64,000 nt of DNA from DTU013 sp964490975 (lineage in GTDB: Bacteria; Bacillota; Clostridia; Acetivibrionales; DTU013). The notes beneath the pieces are model-generated. The model saw only the letters and a list, made by a program, of their open reading frames with translations. It did no database searches and was not told the origin of the DNA. The stretch covers positions 1 through 64,000 of the forward strand of contig CAZBEQ010000016.1 of assembly GCA_964490975.1 (NCBI GenBank). The letters are read 5' to 3'. Both the position numbers and the translations under genes were made by a program. Shown here piece by piece: positions 34,433 through 44,460 of the stretch; within the stretch, counting starts at the first letter, position 1, and each line of letters starts with the position of its first letter.

Positions 34433-36192
34433 ATGAAAAAGTTCTTTGCTTTTGTACTGGCAATCTTTTTTACATTTTCCAGCAGTTTGTCCGTTTCTCC
34501 GGTTTATGCGGCAAAGCGTGACAAATCAGCGCCATCAGCGCCATCAAATCTCAAAGCTGTAACGGTTACTGATACTTCCATATCTCTTGCATGGAATGCT
34601 TCAGCGGACAATATAGGCGTAAAATCCTATGATGTTTATATGGATAGTGTGAAAATCAGTAATGTGACCACGACTACATATACAGCTAATGGTTTAGCTT
34701 CGGCAAAAACATATAAGTTTTATGTGAAGGCCAGAGATGCTGCAGGGAATACTTCCAAACCGAGTAATATATTGTCGGTGACAACGCTGCGACCGATACC
34801 ACCAACACCGACCGAACCGGCACCAACACCGACCGAACCGGCACCAACACCGACCGAGCCGGCACCTACGCCGATTGAGCCGGCACCTACGCCGACCGAG
34901 CCGGCACCAACACCNNNNNNNNNNNNNNNNNNNNNNNNNNNNNNNNNNNNNNNNNNNNNNNNNNNNNNNNNNNNNNNNNNNNNNNNNNNNNNNNNNNNNN
35001 NNNNNNNNNNNNNNCGGCACCTACGCCGATTGAGCCGGCACCTACGCCGACCGAGCCGGCACCAACACCAACCGAACCGGCACCCACACCGACCGAGCCG
35101 GCACCAACACCGACCGAGCCGGCACCACAGCCGAAGGCCCTGGCTAAAATAATCGGATACTACGCGGCATGGTCTGCATACTCAGGTTTTACCCCTGATA
35201 AAATTGATGCTACAAAGCTTACGCATATCAACTATGCTTTTGCCAATATCAACAGCGACCTTAAAATAACTCTGGGTTACCCGGATATAGACCCTACCAA
35301 TATCGCCAGACTGAATACACTCAAGCAGACGAATCCGGAACTGAAGACACTGATTTCCGTTGGAGGCTGGTCATGGTCGGGAAAATTCTCGGATGCAGCT
35401 CTTACGGACAGCTCCAGAACTGTTTTTGCGGATAGCTGCGTAGATTTCATAGTAAAGTATGGCTTTGACGGTATAGATATCGACTGGGAGTACCCTGTCA
35501 GCGGCGGACTTTCCACCAATGTGAGAAGGCCTGAGGACAAACAGAACTTCACTCTGTTGATGAAGAAGCTGCGCGAAAAGCTTGATGCAAGAGGAATTAT
35601 CGACGGGAAAAAATATCTCGTCACATTCGCAGGGGGAGCTGGGATCTCTTATGCAAACAATGTTGAACTTGGGATCATTCATCAGTATGTCGACTTCGGA
35701 AATTTAATGACCTACGATATCCATGGTTCATGGGACAAGTACACTGACTTTAATGCGCCGTTATATAATAACAGTGACACTTCACCGCAATATAAATGGA
35801 GTACTGATGCAAGCATAAATGCGTGGCTAAAGGCCGGTTTCCCAGTAGAAAAGCTTGTTATGGGAGTACCTTTCTACGGATATAAATACGATTCCGTTGC
35901 CAATGTGAACAATGGCCTTTACCAGACGTTCTCCGGATGTTCATCGCTGAGCTTTGCGAAAATAAGGGCAAATTACCTTAATGCATCCGGATATGTCCGC
36001 TACTTCCATCAGCAGTCGATGGTTCCGTGGCTGTTCAACGGCTCGACCTTCATCAGCTATGAGGATGAACAGTCGATGGGGCTGAAAGCACAATATGTAA
36101 TAAACAAGGGGTTGGGCGGCGCTATGATATGGGAGCTGAGCCAGGACCCGGACAGGCTCCTTCTGAATTCATTGTACAATGGCATGAAATAA
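34433..36192 (+). CDS. Secreted GH18 chitinase-like protein with FnIII domain (contains assembly gap)
   Basis: A signal peptide (residues 1-26, ending VYAA) is followed by a fibronectin type III domain (about 33-120; PSNLKAVTVTDTSISLAWNA) and a Pro-Ala-Pro-Thr-Pro-Thr-Glu linker of 21-bp repeats. The assembly gap 34915-35014 falls inside this linker. Beyond the gap the linker resumes and a GH18 catalytic domain follows (KIIGYYAAWSAYSGF, LISVGGWSWSG, catalytic DGIDIDWEYP, GVPFYGYKY, GGAMIWELSQD). The frames on the two sides of the 100-N spacer differ by one, which is expected if the true gap length is unknown, so I treat it as one gene. It probably hydrolyses chitin or related beta-1,4-N-acetylglucosamine polymers outside the cell. 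Confidence 0.85.
34915..35014. other. Assembly gap of 100 N
   Basis: Exactly 100 unknown bases inside the 21-bp repeat linker of the chitinase gene. A round number usually marks a placeholder of unknown size, and the repeats on both sides explain why the assembly broke here. Confidence 0.95.
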
Positions 36193-36237
36193 CGAGGCGA
36201 GTATATCACCCGCCTCTTTGAAATGAAGTGTTATAAG
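36190..36237 (+). repeat. Dispersed 3'-end repeat with hairpin, short copy
   Basis: Begins at the chitinase stop codon with TAACGAGGCGAGTATA, contains the stem GAGGCG / CGCCTC, and ends GAAGTGTTATAAG. The same ends frame the longer copy after the SDR gene (28088-28211). It may act as a 3' hairpin or weak terminator. Confidence 0.6.
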
Positions 36238-36331
36238 GGAATCTTTGGTTCCTTAATATTTCTTAATAAATTTCCCCTTACTATTTAATTAATTTCATCT
36301 AGAATTAAATTAGGACAAATAGCAATGAAGC

Positions 36332-36364
36332 TACGGGTCGTTGAATTTCGGTCCGTATTTTTTT
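36332..36364 (+). terminator. Probable intrinsic terminator downstream of chitinase
   Basis: TACGG pairs with CCGTA, extended by an imperfect inner stem, and is followed by a seven-T run ending at 36364. It separates the chitinase from the ABC transporter operon. Confidence 0.6.
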
Positions 36365-36389
36365 GCGGTTCGCAGGGTATGTATACAAG

Positions 36390-36418
36390 TGGGACAAGGA
36401 ACCTGTACCCCTGTCTCA
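36390..36418. repeat. Second type of 29-bp palindromic repeat
   Basis: TGGGACA and TGTCTCA are near-perfect 7-bp terminal inverted repeats around a 15-bp centre, the same 7+15+7 plan as the elements at 27217 and 30970 but with a different sequence. It lies in the leader of the ABC transporter operon. Confidence 0.5.
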
Positions 36419-36471
36419 GATAACAGTGTGGCAGGGGTGCAGCCTGTGTTATGGCAAAGGAAGAGGATCAA

Positions 36472-37173
36472 ATGGAATTTATCACTTTTGAGAATGTGGA
36501 GAGAGAATACCATATCGGCGGCAACACCATAAAAGCCGTGGATGGCATAAGCTTCACCATAAGGAAGGGCTCTGTCAATGTCGTGCTGGGACAGAGCGGC
36601 GCGGGTAAAACAACCGTGCTCAATTTGCTTGGAGGCATGGACTCTCCGACAAAAGGCCGTATCCTCGTGGACGGTCAGGAAATTTCCAGCATGTCGGAAC
36701 ATGAACTGACGACTTACAGAAGGAATAAAATCGGCTTTGTTTTTCAATTTTACAATCTTGTGCCCAATCTGACAGTGCTTGAAAATGTGCAGCTTGCAAA
36801 GGAAATATGTGACGATCCGCTGGATTCAAAAGATATGCTAATAAAGGTAGGGCTTGAACACAGGCTGGACAACTTCCCCAGCCAGATTTCAGGCGGCGAA
36901 CAGCAGAGAGTATCTATAGCCAGAGCTTTGGCGAAAAACCCGCAGATCGTACTGTGCGATGAACCCACCGGAGCACTGGATTCGGCTACGGGTCACAAGG
37001 TCCTCAAACTGATATGCGATGCGGCCTACAGCATGGGAAAGACAGTAATAATAGTAACACATAACGCGCTGATCGCAGATATGGCGGATACGGTGATCCA
37101 CATGAAGGACGGAAGGATAGATGGGATACACTGTAACGAAAGCCCGAAGACGGCAGAGGAGATCATATGGTAA
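36472..37173 (+). CDS. ABC transporter ATP-binding protein (MacB/LolD type)
   Basis: A 233-residue ATPase with Walker A GQSGAGKTT, Q-loop FVFQFYNLVPNLTV, signature ISGGEQQRVSIARAL, Walker B IVLCDEPTGALD and the H-loop in IIVTHNA. It powers the FtsX-type permease encoded by the next gene, whose ATG overlaps its stop (ATGGTAA). AGAGGA lies 6 nt before ATG 36472; an in-frame ATG at 36451 is less well placed. It is the first gene of a five-gene operon with a permease, a membrane-fusion protein and a two-component system. Confidence 0.9.
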   Translation: MEFITFENVEREYHIGGNTIKAVDGISFTIRKGSVNVVLGQSGAGKTTVLNLLGGMDSPTKGRILVDGQEISSMSEHELTTYRRNKIGFVFQFYNLVPNLTVLENVQLAKEICDDPLDSKDMLIKVGLEHRLDNFPSQISGGEQQRVSIARALAKNPQIVLCDEPTGALDSATGHKVLKLICDAAYSMGKTVIIVTHNALIADMADTVIHMKDGRIDGIHCNESPKTAEEIIW

Positions 37174-39476
37174 GCAGGTCGCTCTTCCGAAAATCCATAA
37201 GGGATATGCAAAAGTCAAAGGCGCAGTTCATCTCGATCTTCATTATGGCTGTGCTTTCCGTGACGATCGTTACCGGACTTGACAGCGTATGGAAAACGAT
37301 AGAGGATCGTACGGACATTATGTATACGGCAACCAACATATCGGATGTATGGGTCAACGTTGCTAATCCTACAGAGAAAGAAATGTGGAGCATTTCCAGG
37401 ATCGATGGTGTGGAAAAAGCGGAGAAGCGCTTTGCCCTCAACGCCATTTCTTCACTGGCGGGATGCCCGACGTTAAAGGTCTACGCGGTTTCCGGACAAA
37501 GCACACTGGATCGTCCGATGCTAAAACAGGGTGGGCTTAAAAGCAAGAGCGGGGCAATACTCGATGAGGCCTTTGCAAAAGAGAACGGGCTTGGACTAAA
37601 TGACGAAATCAAATTAAAGCTAAATGACAGATGGGCAAGCTTTAAAATAGAAGGCATCGCCCTGAGCAGTGAGCACATATATTCAGTCAAGGGCACAACA
37701 ACTATAATACCGGACTCCAAAAAATATGGATTCATTATCATAAATGAAGATATGCAAAAGAGCATTTATGGTATGAAGATATATAACCAGGTATGCGTGA
37801 AGCTGGCTCCATCTGCCGATGTCACAAAGGTAGAGGAGGAAATCAGCAAGGCCGTCGGGGATGACCTTATTGGTATCGTAGTCAAAGGAGATGACAGCAG
37901 CACAAACAATGTTTATGCGAATATAATCCAGTTCAGGACGCTTGCGGCCATATTCCCGCTGATGTTTTTCCTTGTGACAGCGTTGATAACCCAAAGTACG
38001 ATGCTCAGGATGGTTGAAAACCAGAGAGGCCAGATAGGCATACTAAAAGCGCTGGGCTATTCGAAAGGAAAGATCCTGTGGCATTATACCTCCTATGGTA
38101 TGTACATGGGATTGCTCGGAGCATTGCTGGGACTTTTGATCGGACCCGCTTTTTTCGGAGGCCTGCTGATCCCATGGCTTAGACTGAGCCTTGCGTACAG
38201 CGGTGTCTCAGTGAACTTTGTTAACTTCATTTTCAGCCTGATTATTATTCTCTCTTGCACGGGAGGCATTTCAATGTACGCGTGCCTCAAGCTATTGAGA
38301 GATTCTCCTTCGACACTGTTGAGAGATAAGCCCCCTAAAAAAGGCAGCCATATTTTTCTGGAAAGTCTGCCGAAGCTTTGGAACAGGATGAGATTCAGCC
38401 GCAAGCTCATTTGGCGCAATACCTTGAAAAATAAAATGCGAATGACCATGAGCGTACTTGGGATCACAGGCTGCTCGGGGCTTATAGTGGCTGCTTTCAC
38501 GCTATGCACCATGGTCAACGGGATCGCACGGCAGACATACGACGTTACCTATACCTACGACCACAAAATAATACTCGATGATAAAATCGATTCGCGTTTT
38601 ATCCATAATAAGATGCTTGATGGGACTGTGCAGCAGCTTCAGGAGACGGCGGCGGAAATAATATGCCCTGACGGGAACAGAACAATGGAACCGGTTACGG
38701 TATTTACACAATACAGCCCACTTGTACATTTTGAGGATACTGACGGAAATCCTTTGCAGCTTGCAGACAATGGTATCACCATAACAAGAAAGCTTGCACA
38801 GACTCTGGACATCGGCATTGGGGACGTCATTGAGCTTAAACGTGCAGGCGAAGGATATGTGAAGGCCCCGATCAGACAGATAGTCTATATGGCTACCGGT
38901 CAGGGCCTGTTCATGACAGACAGTTACTTTGAGTTGCTTGGGGAGACCTTCAAACCGACGGCGATCCTCGTAAAATGGAACGATCAGCCGGACCGGACTT
39001 TTATGGACAGCGATGCTGCTGATGAATATGTTGACAGGGCTACCCAGATAAAGGATGTCAAGGCAAGTACCAAGGTCGTTTATATTGCGGCGATATTGCT
39101 GATATTTATGGGAGGTATCCTTGCATTCGTCGTTCTTTATAACAGTAGTATACTAAATTTCTCGGAGAGGATACGTGATCTTACCACACTTAAGGTTCTG
39201 GGTTTTTATCAAAAAGAGATAAGTGCTCTTGTGCTTGCGGAAAATATTATTTCAGTATTAATGGGTTCGGTTTTCGGAATACCTGTAGGCAAGGCTATTG
39301 CGGCTATTGCAGCAAGCGGCCTGGATGATCAGATGGATCTGCTGAGTAAAATATCGTTTGGAACTGTAGCTTTGTCAACGGGCATAACATTGGTTTTTGC
39401 TATGATTATCAATATAATCGTGGCAGAAAAAATGAAAAATATTGATATGCTTGATTCACTAAAAAGTGTTGAATAG
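37167..39476 (+). CDS. FtsX-family ABC permease, two-domain
   Basis: A 769-residue permease with eight predicted transmembrane helices in two FtsX modules. An N-terminal helix precedes a large extracellular domain (about 45-260), then three helices (about 265-375), a second anchor helix near 425, another extracellular domain, and the last three helices (about 640-760). The motif of a second FtsX core is visible at TTLKVLGFYQKEISALVLAE. Such permeases act mechanically or extrude lipoproteins, peptides or drugs across the envelope. It overlaps the ATPase gene and is followed 18 nt later by a membrane-fusion protein. Confidence 0.88.
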   Translation: MVSRSLFRKSIRDMQKSKAQFISIFIMAVLSVTIVTGLDSVWKTIEDRTDIMYTATNISDVWVNVANPTEKEMWSISRIDGVEKAEKRFALNAISSLAGCPTLKVYAVSGQSTLDRPMLKQGGLKSKSGAILDEAFAKENGLGLNDEIKLKLNDRWASFKIEGIALSSEHIYSVKGTTTIIPDSKKYGFIIINEDMQKSIYGMKIYNQVCVKLAPSADVTKVEEEISKAVGDDLIGIVVKGDDSSTNNVYANIIQFRTLAAIFPLMFFLVTALITQSTMLRMVENQRGQIGILKALGYSKGKILWHYTSYGMYMGLLGALLGLLIGPAFFGGLLIPWLRLSLAYSGVSVNFVNFIFSLIIILSCTGGISMYACLKLLRDSPSTLLRDKPPKKGSHIFLESLPKLWNRMRFSRKLIWRNTLKNKMRMTMSVLGITGCSGLIVAAFTLCTMVNGIARQTYDVTYTYDHKIILDDKIDSRFIHNKMLDGTVQQLQETAAEIICPDGNRTMEPVTVFTQYSPLVHFEDTDGNPLQLADNGITITRKLAQTLDIGIGDVIELKRAGEGYVKAPIRQIVYMATGQGLFMTDSYFELLGETFKPTAILVKWNDQPDRTFMDSDAADEYVDRATQIKDVKASTKVVYIAAILLIFMGGILAFVVLYNSSILNFSERIRDLTTLKVLGFYQKEISALVLAENIISVLMGSVFGIPVGKAIAAIAASGLDDQMDLLSKISFGTVALSTGITLVFAMIINIIVAEKMKNIDMLDSLKSVE

Positions 39477-39494
39477 AAAGGTTGGAGGATGCTT

Positions 39495-40700
39495 ATGTCA
39501 GGAATGTTTAAAAATCGTGGAAAGTGGTTGTTTGCAGGGGCCGGCCTGCTTGCTGTACTTGTTGCTGCAGGCGTAATAGTATATAATGTAGTAAAGGCGG
39601 ATAAGACCGAAAGCCTCGCTGATGCTTCTCCGGAAACTGAATATGAACAGGAACGTGACAAGAGCATCGTTGTCTGGGGTGAGGTTAAATACGAGAAAAT
39701 CTACGAAATAAATATCAGCTTTCCATCTACGGTGACAGGAGTGAATGTCAAGGAAGGTGACCGTGTTTCACTTGGACAGGAGCTTGTAAAGCTTGACATG
39801 TCGGAATACCAGGGAACAATGGGCAAGCTCCGGGAACAGCTTGAAGCAGGCCAGGCAGGTATGAAAAGCGCCGAGCAGGATACGCAGGCTCTTACTGCTG
39901 ATATTGCACAGCTTAAAAAGGACATAAAAACCAAAACAGAAGAATTGAATAAAGGTACTGCTTCAGATCTTGAAATCCTTCAGACGTCGCTGGCGCTGGC
40001 TAAAAAAGATCTTGAAAATGCTAAAAGAGACGTTCGGGACAACCAGGTGCTATATGATGCGGGTTCTGTCCCCAAAAGCACATTAGATCAATACATTGAT
40101 ATATTAGACAAAAGAGAGAAAGCTTTGTCAGACATCGAGAGCAATATGAAAAAGGCAAAAAGCTCATTAAGAACAGAGCTTGACCAGCTAAATATCGCAT
40201 TAAAATCAAAACAGGCCCAGCTTGATCAGATAAAGAACTCCAATACAGCAAATACTGCACAGCAAAGCAGTAGTGTCGAAGCTTCACGTATAGACCTGGA
40301 GATTATGGAAAGTAAAGGAGCAATGGGATATCTGAGCGGTGACAATATAGTTTCTTGTGTTAAAAATGGCATCGTACAGAATATCGCAGTGATAAACGGC
40401 ACGGCACTCGGGACACAGAATATGCCCACAAGAGTGCTTCAGCTCATAGACGCAGATACTATAGTGGTAAGTGCGGAAGTGGATGAGGAGTTTATTAACA
40501 ATATCACGATGGGCGATGCCGTCAAAATCGTTCCCGCATCAGACAGCAGCCTGTCATTTCCAGGTACCGTGACCCATATTTCGAATCTGGCTGTGGAAAA
40601 GGACGGGAAGAGGATCATTAAGGTGGAGATAAAGCCGCAGGATCCTGACGGTAAGCTGAGGCCGGGCTATAGCACGGATGTTTATTTCCCTGCAAAATAA
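39495..40700 (+). CDS. HlyD/MacA-like membrane-fusion (periplasmic adaptor type) protein
   Basis: A 401-residue protein with one N-terminal membrane helix (about residues 10-30), a lipoyl-like half motif (PSTVTGVNVKEGDRVSLGQE), a long coiled coil (about 100-255) and the second half motif plus beta-barrel (VKNGIVQNIAVINGTALG, VSAEVDEEFINNI). In Gram-positive bacteria such adaptors assist ABC exporters of the FtsX type, often those exporting peptides. I chose ATG 39495, 6 nt after GGAGG; the ATG at 39489 directly abuts the ribosome binding site. Confidence 0.88.
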   Translation: MSGMFKNRGKWLFAGAGLLAVLVAAGVIVYNVVKADKTESLADASPETEYEQERDKSIVVWGEVKYEKIYEINISFPSTVTGVNVKEGDRVSLGQELVKLDMSEYQGTMGKLREQLEAGQAGMKSAEQDTQALTADIAQLKKDIKTKTEELNKGTASDLEILQTSLALAKKDLENAKRDVRDNQVLYDAGSVPKSTLDQYIDILDKREKALSDIESNMKKAKSSLRTELDQLNIALKSKQAQLDQIKNSNTANTAQQSSSVEASRIDLEIMESKGAMGYLSGDNIVSCVKNGIVQNIAVINGTALGTQNMPTRVLQLIDADTIVVSAEVDEEFINNITMGDAVKIVPASDSSLSFPGTVTHISNLAVEKDGKRIIKVEIKPQDPDGKLRPGYSTDVYFPAK

Positions 40701-40782
40701 CGCGATGACGGTGCTAGCCTTAAAGGCCTGTGTAAGGCACGGCCAGCCGCTACCAGTGCATACCGGCAAAAGGGGTGAGAGT

Positions 40783-41478
40783 ATGGAAAAGATATTGATA
40801 GTTGATGACGACAAGGAAATCGCGCTCTTGATCTCAGATACCCTAATTGATGAGGGCTATGAATGCCTTTTGGCATCGAATGGTGAAAGTACACTCGCAC
40901 TGATTAAAAACAATCCTGACATATCGCTTATACTTCTGGATATTATGCTGCCGGACATAGACGGATTGGAGATCTGCAGGAAAATAAGGAATGCTGTAGC
41001 TTGTCCCATTTTGTTCGTGACAGCTAAAAATCGCACCTATGATACCATGCTGGGTTTTGAAATGGGAGCGGATGATTATATTTCAAAGCCTTTTATTACA
41101 GAAGAGCTCGTGGCGCGGGTTAAAGCACATCTGCGCAGGGAAAGGCGCAGCCTTAAGAAGAGAAACTGCGCGATGACTATCGGAAATATCTGTATAGACC
41201 CCGAAAGCTATGAGGTCATGATAAAGGATAAGGCGGTGGAATTGTCGACAAGAGAATTTCAGCTTCTTAACTATCTTTTTGAAAATGCAGGAAAGGTCGT
41301 ATCAAAGGAACAGATATTCAGCGCAGTATGGGGCACCGACTTTGCAGACATAGGGACGGTAGCTGTCAATATCAAAAATCTGAGGGACAAGATCGATAGG
41401 GAAAACCGCTACATAAAAACTGTGTGGGGTGTTGGATACAAGTTTGTGAGGTATCCGGAGAACGAAAATGAGTATTAG
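40783..41478 (+). CDS. OmpR-family response regulator
   Basis: A 231-residue regulator: receiver domain with acidic residues in VDDDKEI, phospho-acceptor Asp in ILLDIMLPDIDG and conserved Lys in ISKPFITEEL; C-terminal winged helix (about 130-228) with STREFQLLNYLFENAGKVVS and DKIDRENRYIKTVWGVGYKF. It should control its own operon in response to the overlapping kinase. AGGGGTGAG precedes the ATG. The stop overlaps the kinase start by 11 bases. Confidence 0.92.
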   Translation: MEKILIVDDDKEIALLISDTLIDEGYECLLASNGESTLALIKNNPDISLILLDIMLPDIDGLEICRKIRNAVACPILFVTAKNRTYDTMLGFEMGADDYISKPFITEELVARVKAHLRRERRSLKKRNCAMTIGNICIDPESYEVMIKDKAVELSTREFQLLNYLFENAGKVVSKEQIFSAVWGTDFADIGTVAVNIKNLRDKIDRENRYIKTVWGVGYKFVRYPENENEY

Positions 41479-42748
41479 AATAAAACTTATGCTGCTTGTC
41501 CTTTCGGCAGTAATAGTAAATATAATGCTGGTGTACGGCTACTATAATATCTTCCTCTCAAAGGAGATATCAAACTACAACATCAGTGTCCGTGCTCAAT
41601 TGCAGGCCGAAACGGACAGTATTGCAAAAGAAATCAACAACAGGAGCGATTACCCGAAAATACTGCAAGTTATCTCAAAACAAAAAGCCCTGGCCATCCA
41701 GGTGAGCGATGAAAATGGTTCAACCATATTAGAGCTCGGTGAGATCACGGGCGTGAATGTGCTGAACAACGCATCCGGCCTTTTTCACGCTGATGGCAAT
41801 GTTTATCTGCTGACGGTAACAAAACCGCTGCCTCTGAAAAATATTACCGCCTATCAGATAGGCTTGAATATCTTCAAGGCGGAAATAGTTATAATTTGCT
41901 TGATCCTGCTATTCTCCGCAGTTCCTATTTACTTGGATTATGTTAAACCTATCGTTTCTCTGCAAAAAAATGTGGAACGGTATAAAGAAGGCATCCGGCC
42001 TGACAGCGTAACTCGCAAGGATGAGATAGGACTGCTGCAGAACAGGTTAGTAACGCTTACTGATGCGATCGAAAAAGAAAAGCAAAAGCAGACATTGATC
42101 ATCGCTTCAATTTCACACGATATAAAAACTCCGTTAACCTCTATAATGGGATTTGCCGAACGTTTGAGAAAAAACTCCCTGCCGGCTGACAGACATGAAC
42201 AGTATGTTAACATAATCTATAACAAAGCGGTTTCAATAAACAATCTAGTAGATGAATTTGATGAGTTCCTCAATCTCCATATCAAGAGCGGAATAAGGCA
42301 ACAAAGGATAACAGCTGAGAAATTCTGCGCTGTATTAAAATCGGATTATGAGGCGGAATTGGCGGAAAGAGGAGTTGCTTTCTCTGTGAGTGTCAGCTGC
42401 CCCAATGAATATGTTTTTATTGATGTGTCAAAAATGAGGAGGGTCTTTGGAAACATAATCAGCAACAGCCTGAAGCATTTTGGCAGCAAGGCGCCATCAA
42501 TAGCGGTTTATTGCTCAAGGCAAGGGAATATGGCGCATTTTTCTGTTGAAGATAATGGGACCGGTATTCCGGATGAAGAGTTGCAAAAAATATTCGATCC
42601 GTTCTATACCTCTGACAAAGGCCGTTCTGTAGCAGGCCTTGGCCTATCGATATGCAGGGAGATCGTCGAGGCCTTTGGCGGCACCATATGGGCTGAGAAT
42701 AATAGCTCCGGAGGCACCTCAATAAAGATAGACCTGCCGATAAAATAG
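41468..42748 (+). CDS. Sensor histidine kinase
   Basis: A 426-residue membrane kinase with two transmembrane segments (about residues 6-24 and 138-158) enclosing an extracellular sensor domain of about 110 residues. A HAMP-like linker follows, then the dimerisation histidine in SISHDIKTPLTSIMGF, N-box NIISNSLKHFG, G1 DNGTGIPDEEL and G2 GLGLSICREIV. It pairs with the overlapping OmpR-type regulator and probably senses the substrate or damage handled by the upstream ABC exporter. Confidence 0.92.
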   Translation: MSIRIKLMLLVLSAVIVNIMLVYGYYNIFLSKEISNYNISVRAQLQAETDSIAKEINNRSDYPKILQVISKQKALAIQVSDENGSTILELGEITGVNVLNNASGLFHADGNVYLLTVTKPLPLKNITAYQIGLNIFKAEIVIICLILLFSAVPIYLDYVKPIVSLQKNVERYKEGIRPDSVTRKDEIGLLQNRLVTLTDAIEKEKQKQTLIIASISHDIKTPLTSIMGFAERLRKNSLPADRHEQYVNIIYNKAVSINNLVDEFDEFLNLHIKSGIRQQRITAEKFCAVLKSDYEAELAERGVAFSVSVSCPNEYVFIDVSKMRRVFGNIISNSLKHFGSKAPSIAVYCSRQGNMAHFSVEDNGTGIPDEELQKIFDPFYTSDKGRSVAGLGLSICREIVEAFGGTIWAENNSSGGTSIKIDLPIK

Positions 42749-42898
42749 ACCTGCCGGTAGAACAAACAATGCTCATATCTTTGTATATATCAAGGAAAGA
42801 ATACCATGGAAAGATCAGACAAGTGCCCGTAACGCTTGGAATTGTTCCCGTTTATATGGTATGATAATTATCAATAACTCAAAGGAAGCGATCACCTT

Positions 42899-44287
42899 AT
42901 GTTAACACGGAACCACGACATGGATATGTGCAGCGGTCCGCTGTTTAAAAAAATATTGATTTTTGCGTTGCCGATCATGGCAATGAACATCCTGCAGCTT
43001 TTGTTCAACGCTGCCGATATGATAGTCGTCGGCAGGTTTTCAGGCAGTGGGGCACTGGCCGCAGTAGGTGCGACAGGGGCTCTTATAAACCTTATCGTCA
43101 ACTTTTTCATGGGCTTGTCTGTTGGAACGAGCGTTATCGTAGCGCAGGATTATGGTGCGGGACAGACGGATGCTATAAGCCGGTCTGTTCATACTTCAAT
43201 TGCTATCAGTATTATAGGCGGTCTGGCCGTAATGGTCATCGGCCTCGTCTTCTGTGAGCCTTTGCTGGTCATGATGGGTACGCCAAAGGACATTCTTGAT
43301 ATGTCGGTTTTATATATGAAAATATATTTCATCGGTGTGCCGGCCAGTATGGTTTTCAACTTCGCAGCTGCTGTTCTTCGTGCAGTCGGTGACAGCCGCC
43401 GGCCCATGTACTACCTCATCATTACCGGCATCATCAATGTTATCTTAAATCTGTTCTTTGTTGTCGTGTTTCACATGAGTGTCGATGGTGTGGCCTGGGC
43501 TACGGTTATTTCCCAGTATATCTCAACTATATTGATAATGATCTGTCTGATCAGATCCGATGGAGCTATTCGATTTATACCAAGGCAAATGCGAATAGAT
43601 TGGCATAAACTGGGGTGTATTGTAAGGATAGGCCTGCCTGCAGGCCTGCAAAGCTTGCTTTTCTCCATTTCAAATACATTGATCCAATCTGCGATCAACT
43701 CCTTTGGCTCGATAATGGTAGCGGCAAGCGCTGCGGCTGGAAATGTGGAAAACTTGGTTGGCACCACTATGACAGCATATTATAATGCCGCAATTACCTT
43801 TGCCGGGCAAAATATGGGAGCCGGTAAGTATAAAAGAATTGACACTGTAGCAAAGGTTTGTACGGTATTGATATTTGCTACCTGGTTTATCCTGGGAGGG
43901 GCGACATTGCTGTTCGGCAGGCCGCTGCTTGGTTTGTACACATCAGATCCGCAGGTCGTCGAGCTCGGGATGCAGCGTATGTATATCATGATGGCAGCCT
44001 TTTTTACCTGCGGCATAATGAACGTCTATCCAGGACTGACACGCGGCATGGGCTATTCCGTACTGCCGATGGTGTGCACGCTCGTAGGCGCCTGCCTGCT
44101 GCGTATAGTCTGGCTGGGAACCTTCTTTGTATGGTATCGTTCCATTTTCACGCTATTCATTTGTTACCCGATCACATGGACTATTGCAGGGCTTGGCCAG
44201 GTGGGCGTTTTCTTCTATGCGAGGCACCGGATATGCAAGCGGGCCTTGCAGGATAAATCTGGGATTGACGCGACGGTTGGTTTTTGA
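42899..44287 (+). CDS. MATE family efflux transporter
   Basis: A 462-residue protein with 12 hydrophobic segments in two related halves, typical of MATE cation-coupled multidrug antiporters (ILIFALPIMAMNILQLLFNA at the start of the first half, MIVVGRFSGSGALAAVGATG, and GLPAGLQSLLFSISNTLIQS opening the second). AAAGGAAG precedes the ATG. It follows the ABC/two-component operon by 150 bases and may be separate. The substrate cannot be predicted; a paralogue lies at 56429. Confidence 0.9.
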   Translation: MLTRNHDMDMCSGPLFKKILIFALPIMAMNILQLLFNAADMIVVGRFSGSGALAAVGATGALINLIVNFFMGLSVGTSVIVAQDYGAGQTDAISRSVHTSIAISIIGGLAVMVIGLVFCEPLLVMMGTPKDILDMSVLYMKIYFIGVPASMVFNFAAAVLRAVGDSRRPMYYLIITGIINVILNLFFVVVFHMSVDGVAWATVISQYISTILIMICLIRSDGAIRFIPRQMRIDWHKLGCIVRIGLPAGLQSLLFSISNTLIQSAINSFGSIMVAASAAAGNVENLVGTTMTAYYNAAITFAGQNMGAGKYKRIDTVAKVCTVLIFATWFILGGATLLFGRPLLGLYTSDPQVVELGMQRMYIMMAAFFTCGIMNVYPGLTRGMGYSVLPMVCTLVGACLLRIVWLGTFFVWYRSIFTLFICYPITWTIAGLGQVGVFFYARHRICKRALQDKSGIDATVGF

Positions 44288-44460
44288 TCTGTGGCTTGTA
44301 TTTTTTTGCCTGATTATTGTGCGATCTGACCGGTAAGTCCTTTGAAGGAGATGCCAAGCGCCTGGACGTAGCTTCCAAAGCAGTATATTGACATATTCTG
44401 CAGAAAGGTTTTAAATGGTATCAATATATTCTGCGTTTATTTCGAAAGGAAGCTAAAGGT

